A stretch of 64,000 bases of DNA from Smallanthus sonchifolius (taxonomy: Eukaryota > Streptophyta > Magnoliopsida > Asterales > Asteraceae): NCBI GenBank assembly GCA_023525975.1, contig CM042034.1, positions 25,818,779-25,882,778 on the forward strand, in the 5' to 3' direction. Made by a program: the position numbers and the translations under genes. Shown here in pieces: positions 45,308 through 56,086 of the stretch. The notes beneath the pieces are model-generated. The model did no database searches and was not told the DNA's origin. It was given only the letters and a program-made list of their open reading frames with translations. Numbering within the stretch: position 1 is the stretch's first letter; each line of letters starts with the position of its first letter.

Positions 45308-46112
45308 CTTGGTTATAGGGAATTAGGTTATTAGACACTCTTGACCTAGACTATAACCTTAGGACACCCATACAATGCCATGCTACTACGTGTTACATGA
45401 TTACTTCTTGTAGAAATATTTCTATATACTATCATAAGTAATTACACTACATGATGCGATACATGATGACTTATGTGTCACACTACCTGATAACTGTTGT
45501 GCTTACATTCATTACTATCTACATGCTATGTGTTACATGTTCATTAACTCAGGTGTTGGTTTACTTGCTACCTAAAATGTTTATTAGAATTCATGACATA
45601 TTAGGTGTACCTAGGCAATAAACTGATCAAACAATATTCACACCCATAGCCTAAACTACATATCCCTCTTGCCTGCTTCTATGTCGTCATCATCATCGCT
45701 TGTGGGACATCATACTCATGGACGCTAGTCTATTAAATTTTCTTTTGCACCTCGTTAAGGATTTTAGACTTGGAGAATTATTAAAGGACACGTGCAATCT
45801 GGAAGGGTAACACCTGTACCCTGGGTTTTCTGTCTAGGAAAACATTTCATATAAATCCCAATCAACCGAGGGATCCGTGTGCTTTCCTGGGAATTCCCGG
45901 GATGAGTGTTTACCTATAGGCTAAAGCACGTCTCCTTGAAAATTCTATAAGTCTAATTAACCTTAATATGTCATAGTGTTCAAGCAGTAATATGATTACT
46001 TGAATACCATCCGAACTATGAAATAAATGTGTTATTATTCCTCCTATCCTAAATTTCAACAAATTTTTATAAATCCTCACAACTCTTTTATATCATTCTC
46101 TTTTTGTATAGA

Positions 46113-47393
46113 ATGCCTCCTCGTCGTAACAGCAACCGCCGCAACACCGACAACGCCAACAATAGCACCGACACCAATACCGACAATGCCAACAACAACA
46201 ATAACACCAACCTTGCCACTCTCCTCACTCAGCTAGTAACTCAACTAACTCAAGCCAACAACAACAATAATGGAAACGCCAGTGGTAGTGCTAATACTGG
46301 TGGTGGCAGCGGTGCCGACCCACCACAATGTACCTTCAAACACTTCAACTCGTGTAATCCCCTCACATTTTATGGCACCAAAGGAGCCACGGGACTTCTT
46401 CAATGGTTTGAGAGTATTGAGAACACTTTTCTCAATAGTGACTGTCCCGACAACCTCCGTGTTCGTCATGCCACCAGCATCTTCCAGAAACGGGCGCTCA
46501 CCTGGTGGAATGGTGAGAAAAGAACTAGGGGCCTGGATGTGGCAATGGCTCTACCGTGGGAAGAATTGAAAAGGGTCATGACCGAGGAGTTCTGTCCTCG
46601 AAATGAAATGAAGAAGTTGGAAGCTGAGTTTTGGGATCTTACCCAAGACAGCGGTGAAAGTATGGCCTACACAACTCGTTTCCACGAGTTAAGTCTTCTT
46701 GTGCCCCACATGGTCACACCATTAGCCCGATGCATTGACAAATACATAGGTGGTTTACCTAGGCAGATTCAGGATACTGTCCTAGGAAGAAACCCAGCAA
46801 CTCTTGAAGACGCTATTCGCCTAGCTGCCACATTAACTGATAACCACGTGAAGACGGGTACATTAACAAGGAAGGGTGCAATGAAAGTCACTGACCCAGC
46901 AGCCCCTTTTGAACCCCCTAGAGAAGACAAACCCAAACTTCCCCAATACAATAAGAAACGAAATTTCGCGATCGCTATCCCTGCGGTACCAATCAACCAA
47001 GCTGCTCCACTAAACCATTTGAACCAGAATAAGAAACCATATATGGGCAACAACCCTTTGTGCAACACATGCAATTATCATCACTTCCTAAAAATGCCAT
47101 GCCGTCTATGTGCCAACTGTGGGAGATATGGCCATACTACCAATGTTTTCCGATCTGGACCGCCCATTACTCAAACCAACCAAGGGAACAGGACCGTGCA
47201 GCAAGGGATAAACCCAGTGGTTCCGGCTATTACTGATGGACGAGCTTGCTTTGAATGTGGCGACCCAAACCATTTCCGTCACCGATGTCCCCGGATTGTC
47301 AACGTTGTCCAAGGTGGTGCTCGTGGACGTACTTTCAACATAAACACCAACGAAAATCAAGTCAACACCGAGACAGTGAATGAGACCAATTGA
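46113..47393 (+). CDS. Ty3/gypsy Gag, second copy
   Basis: 426 aa, with a predicted protein identical to the copy at 40108-41388. It has the same domain order and the same lost cysteine in the first knuckle. The identity shows the duplication is very recent, and that the altered knuckle predates it. Both copies follow an intact leader and could in principle be expressed from the left or the middle LTR. Confidence 0.88.
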   Translation: MPPRRNSNRRNTDNANNSTDTNTDNANNNNNTNLATLLTQLVTQLTQANNNNNGNASGSANTGGGSGADPPQCTFKHFNSCNPLTFYGTKGATGLLQWFESIENTFLNSDCPDNLRVRHATSIFQKRALTWWNGEKRTRGLDVAMALPWEELKRVMTEEFCPRNEMKKLEAEFWDLTQDSGESMAYTTRFHELSLLVPHMVTPLARCIDKYIGGLPRQIQDTVLGRNPATLEDAIRLAATLTDNHVKTGTLTRKGAMKVTDPAAPFEPPREDKPKLPQYNKKRNFAIAIPAVPINQAAPLNHLNQNKKPYMGNNPLCNTCNYHHFLKMPCRLCANCGRYGHTTNVFRSGPPITQTNQGNRTVQQGINPVVPAITDGRACFECGDPNHFRHRCPRIVNVVQGGARGRTFNINTNENQVNTETVNETN

Positions 47394-48754
47394 AGCTAGT
47401 GCAAGATGGAGTCAAATGATGAAGACCCAATCTAGAATAAAATTTCGCACTGTAATCATTTACGTTATCTTGTCGTTGTTCGAACTATTTACACCTACCG
47501 CGGTTTGCCACTATTATATTGAGCTTGCTAGCCAATTTCAAGAAGATGAGTCTTTCCGCATGAGCATTTACCATACATACAAACACCGACACCTTAAAAC
47601 TCGACTACCCGCATTTTTCATGAATATCAAACAACACACATGTCCTCGACACTCGACCACCTATGCAAACAAATTCATTAATGTACGTCACTCATGAGAT
47701 TCAATAGCTTACACACGAACATCCACAAATCACATGAGACGCAGTTATTCACAAACATACATGATACATGCAACGTAGTCGTTTACCATATACATGATTG
47801 ATTACACGCTACATGAACCTTAGTTGTTTACAACATACACGATACAAGATCGATTACATGATACATGAAGCTAAGTTGGGTGCAATATACACAGTACTAG
47901 ATTAACCACATAATACATAAAGCTTGGTTGCCCACGATACTCAATATGTTTACATCATACATGAAAAACTTATTTGTTTCCATTATACATGAAACTCATT
48001 TGTTGCTACATACATGGTACTAAACTATTCACACTATACATGCTTACAATATACATAACACTAGATCATACATATAGTGAGTGCTTACATATTACATGGA
48101 ACTAAATTGCTTACAATTGTTGCAATTGACCTTGCTATCTAGGTATACAATTATTTGCAACGCATACGTGAAAACGGTAGTTACAAATTATGTGATTTTG
48201 TGTTACCCCCTGGTCCCACACACAATGGGATGAACTATACGGACCATACGACGATCTGGATAATTACGGGTGCACACGAAATTATACAAATCAGCGCATG
48301 GAAAGCATAGCAAATTCTATAGTGTGTTATGACGTGAAACCTAGCATGATATACAATAACGAAACTGATGAAATACGACAAGGGCATGGTGGATACGCCG
48401 CTGGTACTTCCTATATATAAGTGTTCCTATCATATTATCAGCAGTAGCGTTATTCGTATCACGTAAAGTTTCATGTTGTTTAACGGGCCAATGTTTGTGA
48501 AACCACTTAACCACTGACAATACTTAAGCATAGTAGGTTACTTCTTGAACAAATTCTAATCATCAAATTCCCATGAACACTGTTCCCAGTAATGCATTTC
48601 ACCTTTGGAGCCCAACGTATCCTTCCAACAGATTCTCCTTAATCCTCTTAACCTAACTCATTAATACTACTCATACCTGACCTCGGGTAACAGACCTAAG
48701 CTGGTTGTTAATTACTATACCCCCCCCAGTCAAATCCCCTGCCTTAAATCCATC
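47394..48754. other. non-coding internal region, second copy
   Basis: As in the first copy. The only difference noticed is C at 47916 against T at 41911. Confidence 0.6.
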
Positions 48755-48856
48755 AGAAATTCCAGACGCGGTCCCGAGTTTACATGGGAACATAAAGACC
48801 AAATGGAACTCAAGTATCCTCACCTATTCGCCGATTCTACAGCCTCAACCAGTTGA
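48755..48856 (+). pseudogene. residual 3' end of Tekay-like pol, second copy
   Basis: Same 34-codon remnant as at 42750-42851, followed by the polypurine tract at 48877-48890. Confidence 0.8.
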
Positions 48857-48890
48857 ATTTTGGGACGAAATCCCCTCAACAAGGGGAGAC

Positions 48891-51297
48891 TGTAACATTT
48901 CTGGTTTTTACCGTGTAATCGTTTGAATACAATAAACAAGTATTTCAGTTTCAATTCGTGTACAACAACTATGAGGCCATTACATATACAAACTATTCTA
49001 TTACAATAACGACTTAAACAAAACACCATTATCTCACAAGCCCCGAGGACCAAAACTGACAAAACTCAAAAACTACAAAACTAGGCAAGCACGGTCGCGC
49101 CTAGGACTAGGCACGGTCGCGCCTGCCGACCTAAGCACGGTCGCGCCTAAAGTAGGCACGGTCGCGCTGATGAACCCACTTGACTGCAGAAAGTCAAACC
49201 ATACCATACCTTCTGAATTCGTGAAAATTAAAATAAAGAAAAGCCGGTCTTCGCGCGTCAGACCATACTCGACTGAAATTCGTCTGAAACACGCATCAAT
49301 TGTCGTCCAATTTGCACAATTAATTAATCCCATTCACACCACAACCGAGTCTCTCAAATTCGTCGATATAGAGCCAGTTGCACGCTTCCTACACCCTCAT
49401 ATACACCCACTCAATCTCTCAGAACTCTCACTCGACGCTCACAACACCTCTGTCGTCCAATTGATCGCCAAGAAACGAAGCCGCTCGACCCGTAGCCGAC
49501 CGCATTCGATTGCCCACTTTCAGCAAGTAAGTAACACGTCTTCAGCTTTGTATCTACCTCTACTACGAAAGCCCTGCATCAATTCGTAGTAGAAACACTC
49601 AAATCGATCCGATTTTGAACCAAAAAGCCGAAACATAAATTTTACTCGAACTACACTCTAGACAAGATATAAATACAATTAAACTATGTAGAAACATTCG
49701 TAATCATCCACTAAGTGAAAGCCCTAAGAATCTAGAAGCTATTAATATAAGAATCGATCGAATTGTGTCTGAAAAAGGCCCGACACGGTCGCGCTCATCC
49801 CTGAGCGCGGTCGTGGCTGACCAAGCACAATCGTGCCCCAGGTGTGGCCCGGTCGTGCTTACCGAGCAAACAAGTCTTGATCAAAAACAAACACTAGACG
49901 CGGTCGTGCCAGATACGAGCACGGTCGTGCTCCATGTCCAGAACCTCTGTAGTGCCTTCTGACTCGACCACGGGCGCGCTCAGACCACCACGGTCACGCC
50001 CGGCAACGAGCGCGGTCGTGCCCTACTTGAGCACGGTCGTGCTCCTTGACCAGAAATCAATTATTTTTCTGTTTTAAAGTCTATTTAACATATTTTAGCT
50101 AAAAATTTCAAAATGTAATTATAAAAATTATTTTATAAAATCCCAAGACCCGGGAATCATTTATAAACCAAATCCTTGATTTAGAAATTTAAAACGATTA
50201 ATTCCCGATAGTCCGAAACCGATGAAATCGTGAGTTTATATAATCATTTTTATAAAACCATTTATACAAATATATATTTTGACTTAAACAAATATTATTT
50301 ATTTAAATTTATATTTAAATAAATATAAATATATATCAGTTATTTAAATTTACATTTTAAAGAATATATATATCACTACTATTTAAAATGTACTAAATAG
50401 ATAAATAAAATTATTTATTTATTTATTTCAAACAAACCCTAAACGTACAAATCCATTTTCGACATAAAAATAACACAAACAATGACACGCGTTATACATT
50501 TATCCAATAGGTCAAACGTAGCGACCTACAACACGCTTGGTATTTTTGTTGATCTGTGCAAACTACACTACCCAACACAAGTGAGTTTTACATAGCCCCT
50601 TTTCCTTTTTACACATATTTTGGGGTGAAACATGTTCCTTCAACAACTCGCTATTTACAACTACGTGCGTACAATTCTACCATATGGTCATATGTGTTTA
50701 TTTATGCTTTGTGCCTGAATACTAATTGTTAAGGCTACATACACATGACATACTCGTGTAATTATACTACACATACAACGGGATAGCATGTGTTGCTATG
50801 CCCTTCATTGGGCTAACATTGGTATGTTATGCCCTCCATTGGGCCAACATTGGTATGTTGTGCCCTTCATTTGGTTAACATTGGTATGTTATTCAATTAC
50901 AAGGTTACATCTGTGCAACTAGCTTAAATTAGATTCTCCATAAATGCTTCTTAAACCATGTATCATACGAATTGTACACAAAACATTTGAACTTTACTTG
51001 TGGTGTCAAAACCTATGTATGCTCACCAACTATTTATAGTTGACACTCTCGTTTTAAACATGTTTCAGGTACTAAGCTTTGAGCTCATATCCAAGATGCT
51101 ACACATAGGAACTGGACCTAGTATCTAAATTGATAAAGAAATTTTGTATTTTGACTCTTGAAAACATTCTACTTGATTACTTGAACTATGAAATGGAATT
51201 GGTTATTTAATATATTACAACTTTAGTCAACCATGAGCTTATGAACAGTCTGCACGCTTCACGCCCCGACGTTTCCGCCGCCGGTTGGGGTGTGACA
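48891..51297 (+). mobile_element. right LTR of the composite
   Basis: 2407 bp, with private bases at LTR positions 779 (A, 49669), 1836 (T, 50726) and 1869 (T, 50759). It shares positions 15, 155, 214 and 1209 with the middle LTR. Followed by the target duplication TCTAG. Confidence 0.92.
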
Positions 51298-51302
51298 TCT
51301 AG

Positions 51303-52131
51303 CATGCATGTCCGGTTATGCCTATTTGAACTGTCCTCATTTGAACCAACCAGTTACCGGTCGGACTAGTGAACCAGACCATTTTTTTTAATTTGATATG
51401 TTCCCCTTTAAAATCGTATTTACCGGTTCATTTAATACCTTAGGTTCCATATTTTAGTTATTTAAAGATGTTATAATTATAAATTCACACAAAAAACATA
51501 AAGTATTTTCGTATTGTATTTTAAATTAGATATATATATAACTTATTTTTTATATTATTTATAACATCATCCAGTTCTTAATTTTAGTCCTGCCAGTAGA
51601 CCGGTAAGACGACTATTTAGTTTTCATTATATCATTTTAAAATTGGCCTCATGTTTCTCTTCTTCCACCGCCGGTGTTAAACGGGTTGTTTTCTTAGGTT
51701 GATGAGTCAAAACCAACATGAATATGAAAATTTACACGAACTAGGACACGATTCATGTATTCAGGTGTGACACGAACACGACTCCCTTAACACGTATGTT
51801 TATGTTTATTAATACTGTTAAAATATAAATCACAACGAAAAATATAAATGTCAATAAAACAATTATGTTTAATCTAAAGAACTCAATGTTCATTTCTCTT
51901 TTATAATTACAGCTTAAGTTTAATTGACCCAAAACCATTTAGATTAAACCAAACACATGAATTTCATGTTAAGTTTACGTCATGTCAGAAATTCACACTC
52001 GTACCAGACATGCTTATAAATAGGGGCATAAATGAGTTGAGCCTGAGCTTGACTCATTTAAGTTACACTTGAGCTTGGTTCACTTAAGCTCTATTTCTAA
52101 AACTTGATATCATATCCATATGTCACAAAAC
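51303..52131. other. repeat-derived flank, no gene
   Basis: ACCGGT-rich MITE-like words at 51350-51430 and AT-rich DNA. Probably the continuation of the repeat interrupted by the composite. No coding evidence. Confidence 0.4.
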
Positions 52132-52375
52132 CCATTTGTTGCAAACACATTGTAGACCCCAACTTAGAAACAAATTGAAATCCATGTGTCACAAACACAC
52201 AACAGAGAACACAGTAACAAACAGGCACAAACACAAACAAAAACTTAATAGAACCATTTGTTGCAAACACATTTAGACCCCTACTTAGAAACAAATCGAA
52301 ATCCATGTGTCACAAACACACAACAGAGAACACAGTAACAAACAGGCACAAACACAAACTTAATAGAAGAGGTCA
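52132..52375. repeat. 122-bp tandem duplication
   Basis: CCATTTGTTGCAAACACATT starts at 52132 and again at 52254, each followed by GACCC..ACTTAGAAACAAAT and ACAGAGAACACAGTAACAAA. The second copy lacks a few bases near its end. Confidence 0.8.
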
Positions 52376-52550
52376 CATGAACATAATAACACCCTTTTAT
52401 TCAAACTTGAATTATATAAAGATCCATAAACAGTAAAACACAAGTAAATTGTGTCCCATTTGATGCAAACAACAATTCGTGTAGTAAACATGCTTAAGAG
52501 TATGTAGAACCAAAGACTGATTGCTACCAAATTATTCTAAGTACAAATGA

Positions 52551-52715
52551 TGCTGATAGGCTTATCAGCAGCATTCAACACAAGTTGCTGCTGATAGGCT
52601 TATCAGCAGCATTCTGCACAAGTTGCTGCTGATAGGCTTATCAGCAGCGGTCATCCATGTTTGCTGCTGATAGGCTTACCAGCAGCAACCTTCACTCTTT
52701 GCAGCTGATAGCCTT
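52551..52715. repeat. array of hairpin repeats in the Copia LTR
   Basis: Four copies (near 52551, 52585, 52624, 52661) of a stem-loop with core TGCTGATAGGCTTATCAGCA, plus a partial fifth near 52700. Stems are 8-10 bp around a GGCT loop and the spacing is about 37-39 bases. One copy has a single stem change (TTACCAGCAGC). Confidence 0.88.
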
Positions 52716-52999
52716 ATTCACTGAAGACCAATCGTTGCAGCTGACTATCCAGGCCAAGCGTCTCTGACACCTTTCTGCAAAAGCAACTGACAGACTCAAA
52801 GCAGAAGGAACCGCTATGGTCAACCAATGACGGACAACAATACACTTCTCCAAGCATGCAAACAATCATGAATAAAGAAAACGTTTCAGTAAAGTTAACT
52901 AGATTAGCCTTTACGTGTAATGTAAATTAATAAACAAGATCAACAGCTTGTGTTCGATCTGATCCTTAGAATCAAGGGTCTGTCTTGATTCTAAGTTAC

Positions 53000-53007
53000 T
53001 ATAAATA
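53000..53007 (+). promoter_or_regulatory. TATA box of the Copia LTR
   Basis: TATAAATA in TTACTATAAATACTGAG, about 230 bases before the primer-binding site. Confidence 0.6.
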
Positions 53008-53231
53008 CTGAGTTACCACTTCATTGTAAGAGTGTCTTGATAGTGCTTGTAGTGCTTGTCATACTTATTCATTGAGTTTCTCACTTGTAATCTTTGCATT
53101 CACAAAAGCTTAATACAACAGTGTTTATCAGTATTCTTTGTGTTTACTTGATTATAAATTGTGTAGTTGATTTTGTTTCCGCCAACCTCAACTAAGAACA
53201 GAACCATCTTGTATTCTCACGATCCTACAAG

Positions 53232-53243
53232 TGGTATCAGAGC
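53232..53243 (+). other. primer-binding site of the Copia element
   Basis: TGGTATCAGAGC, Met-tRNA type, just after the LTR end. Confidence 0.88.
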
Positions 53244-53338
53244 TTTGGCTCAGATTAAACAAACTAACATTTGTTTAATCATCTCTGGTTCTATTCTAAA
53301 CTCTCTCTTTGAACAAGTCACCCAAAATCAAAACAAAA

Positions 53339-56086
53339 ATGGCACAGAGCAATGGCTTTGAAGATATTGGCAGCATCAACCGACCACCAAGGTTGGTATC
53401 TGGAGAAGACTATGACATGTGGAAAAATCGCATGGAAAGCTTCTTCTGTTACCAAGAATACGGAATGTGGAGATCCATCAAGGAGGGTCCATATATTCCC
53501 ATGGTGGCCTCTGCTGATGGTGGAGGGATACAAGTCCCGAAGGAAACCTCCAAGTACTCTGAAGAGGACATCAAGAAAATGGAGGTGGACTTCAAGGCAC
53601 TGGGAGCCATCCAAATGTGCCTTCCGAATGAAGTTTTTCACAACTTCAGAAGCTACAAAACTGCCAAGGAGCTCTGGGAGGCGCTGGAGAAGATGTTTGC
53701 TGGCTCTGAAGAAGTCAAAGAGAACAGAAGGGACATACTGAAGCAGCAGTATGAGAACTTCGTTTGGAGGGAAGGTGAGTCCTTAACTATTTTATATAAC
53801 AGATTTACCTATCTTGTAGGTGAACTGCAGTGCTCCAAGGTAAAGCTGGAGAATGAAGACATTCTCAAGAAGTTCATAAGATCTCTTCCTAGTTGTTGGA
53901 CATTATACACTGTGTCCATCAGAAGAACAGAGAATCTGAAGACTCTTCAGATGACTGAGCTCTTTGGCATGCTCAAAACCTATGAATTAGAAATGATTCA
54001 AGCTAAAGAAAGGAGCTCCAGTTATCAATCAGCTACCACTTCCTCCACTACCTCCTCAGCGCTTCACTCTGATCATTCCGGTCCTAGTGCAAGTAGCTAC
54101 TATCCTCCCATTGTTACTCACCCTCAGACCCCAACCGCTTCACAATCTAACTCATCACCATTTCTTCTTGAGGCACCTCCTCAACAGCCAACCTCTACTG
54201 CTTTTGTCTCTGACAACTCAAGCAGCATGTATTTCATAAAAGAGGATCTGGAATGCTTTCATCCAGATGATCTTGAAGAAATGGATATTCAGCACTCATA
54301 TGCCATGCTCTCCCTCAGAGCAAAAAGGTTCTATTCTAGAACCGGAAGATCATTTCCAAGCAACAACTCAAACAGCAGAGTTGGGCTTGATAAAAGCAAG
54401 ATCCGTTGTTACAACTGTAACGAAATGGGTCACTTTGCTAGGGAGTGCAAGGCACCTAAAGCCAATCAGGGTGCAGGCCATCAAAGACAAGCCTACCAAA
54501 GTCAGCCCAGACAGCAGCAGCAACAAACTCCCCCAGCACAAACTGCAGCCTGTGCAAATGTTGGAACTGCAGAATTCGACTGGAGTTTTCAATATGAAGA
54601 TGTTCCTGTCTCCAACCAAGCACTTATGGCAGACACTGCAGAGATACCACCTCAGGTATTTGAACATCTATGCTCTCAAGCTTGCATTGATAAAGTTTTA
54701 GGTTATAGAAAACATAACCAAAACCTTATAGATCAAAATGAAGAGTTTCTTCAAATGAAATCTGAGTTCAAAAAGGTTGAAATCACTTACAAAGAAAAAA
54801 TTGAATGCCTTAAGAAAGAGATTTCATCTCTAAAACATGAACAAACCAATCTTGAAACTCAGATTGATGATCTATTAGTAAAACTTAAATCAACCAGAGC
54901 TGATCTGGCAGAACAGAAAGTTCATGTTGAAAAATATGAATTTTCTTCTAAAAAGCTACAGAGACTTCTAGACATTCAAGTCCATGAAAAGGTAAAGCTT
55001 GGAGGACTTGGATATGGCAAGGAACAGTACAATACTGTTCCTCATCCAGCTGACTATGTTGCCATCTATGAACCAAGCTTCGATGTTGCAAAACTCGACA
55101 CTGCAAACAGAAATCTTGATCCTTCAATGGATGAACCCCTTGTTAAAGACTGCACTACCTCATCAGAATCTGAGTTAACCCTCTCAGACCATGATGAAAC
55201 CAGTACAGCCTCATCTGAAGCTGTTCTGAATAGAGTCCCAGTCCCTACTGTTCTCCCAGCTGTTCCAGCCCCTGTACCATTCAAACAGATAAGGATCAGC
55301 TATCCTCCAGGTGGAAGAAAGCTAAACACTGAAAAGGGACAAACATCAGGACCCACAAACTCCAAGTCTCAGTTCATGCCAAATCAGAAGAATCAGCAAC
55401 ATGTTAGAAGAGTTACGACCAAGAAAACTCAGTTCAGAAACTCTTTTTCTCCACCAAGGAAGAAGCAGCCCAAGGTTCAGCAGTCCTGCATCATATGTGG
55501 GGAATCAAACCACTTTGCTGCAAAATGTCAGTTTAACCCCTTCAACCAGATCCTTCTTCAATCAGCGCATAAACAAAAGAAGGATCAGCATACTTCAGTT
55601 GATAGGCCATCTGCAGCCAGTAGAAGAGTTGAAACTGCAGAAAAACACAAGCAGCAGCAAAAGGCAAAGCCTTCAGCAGCCACCAAATCTGCTGCTGCTC
55701 AAACAAAGCAGTCAGCAGCAAAAACTAAATCTGCTGCTGCTCCAAATAAGCTTTCAGCAGCAAAAGCAAAATCTGCTGCTGAAAGGCCAAGGTCATCAGC
55801 AGCAACATCTGCAGCTGATAAGCTGAAGCCATCAGCAGCAAAACCTGCCCCTGCTGACAGGCCAAAACCTCAAGCAGGAAAATCAGCTGCTGATAGAGCA
55901 AATTCATCAGCTGCCAAAGCCAAATCCGCAGCCGATAAAGAAAAGAGAACTGGAAAACCACTTCTTAAGCAATGGAAAGCCAAAATCTCTGCTCCTGTCA
56001 GCAAAATCATCATCGGTGCTGTTGAATGCACGCATGATGAATCAGAATGTCCAAGAACTCTTTTCTTCAAAAAGGAGAGCTCTTGG
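53339..56086 (+). CDS. Copia Gag-type polyprotein, long, cut by a Tekay-like insertion
   Basis: The ATG at 53339 (MAQSNGFEDIGS) opens 916 codons before the insertion. Residues about 15-230 are a DUF4219/UBN2-type Gag (SGEDYDMWKNRMESFF, ALGAIQMCLPNEVFHNF, AKELWEALEKMF). C357-C370 is a canonical knuckle (CYNCNEMGHFAREC). Residues about 453-553 are a likely coiled coil. C717-C730 is a second CCHC (CIICGESNHFAAKC). Residues about 770-870 are a Lys/Ala/Ser-rich array of SAAK/KPSAA-like units, similar in composition to a histone H1 tail. Gag packages RNA; the tail might bind nucleic acid, which is inference. The frame is open up to the inserted LTR and continues only 17 codons into it. Pol, if present, lies beyond the window. 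Confidence 0.82.
55650..55950 (+). repeat. Lys/Ala/Ser-rich coding repeat in Copia Gag
   Basis: Roughly a dozen imperfect units encoding KxSAA or KSAA, written mostly with TCAGCAGC(A) and TCTGCTGCT. The DNA unit TCAGCAGC/GCTGCTGA also makes up the stem of the hairpins in this element's own LTR. Confidence 0.75.

Larger units (their letters stand above)
36881..51297 (+). mobile_element. composite Ty3/gypsy element: LTR-internal-LTR-internal-LTR
   Basis: Three 2407-bp LTRs (36881-39287, 42886-45292, 48891-51297) alternate with two 3598-bp internal regions, an exact period of 6005 bp. The whole array is flanked by one 5-bp target duplication, TCTAG (36876-36880 and 51298-51302). It was therefore a single insertion later lengthened by recombination. 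Each internal unit has a Met-tRNA primer-binding site, a Gag gene, a non-coding middle, the last 34 codons of a Tekay-like pol and a polypurine tract. There is no reverse transcriptase or integrase, so it depends on another element for mobility. It interrupts older repeat DNA. Confidence 0.93.
52551..53229 (+). mobile_element. 5' LTR of a Copia element
   Basis: It ends in CCTACA two bases before a Met-tRNA primer-binding site. It contains a TATA box (TATAAATA, 53000-53007) and a likely R/U5 downstream. The left boundary (TGCTGATAGG) is inferred, because no second LTR is present in the window. Confidence 0.65.

Noticed and set aside
36881..51297. Tandem array as an assembly artefact
   Set aside because: The three LTRs carry distinct private bases and follow a coherent recombinant pattern, and the internal regions differ at 41911/47916. 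A collapsed or duplicated contig would repeat exactly. Long-read confirmation is still desirable.
53318..55961. Overlapping frames on both strands within the Copia gag
   Set aside because: Shadows of the 916-codon frame. The leucine/glutamine-rich ones come from reading the alanine repeat in other frames.
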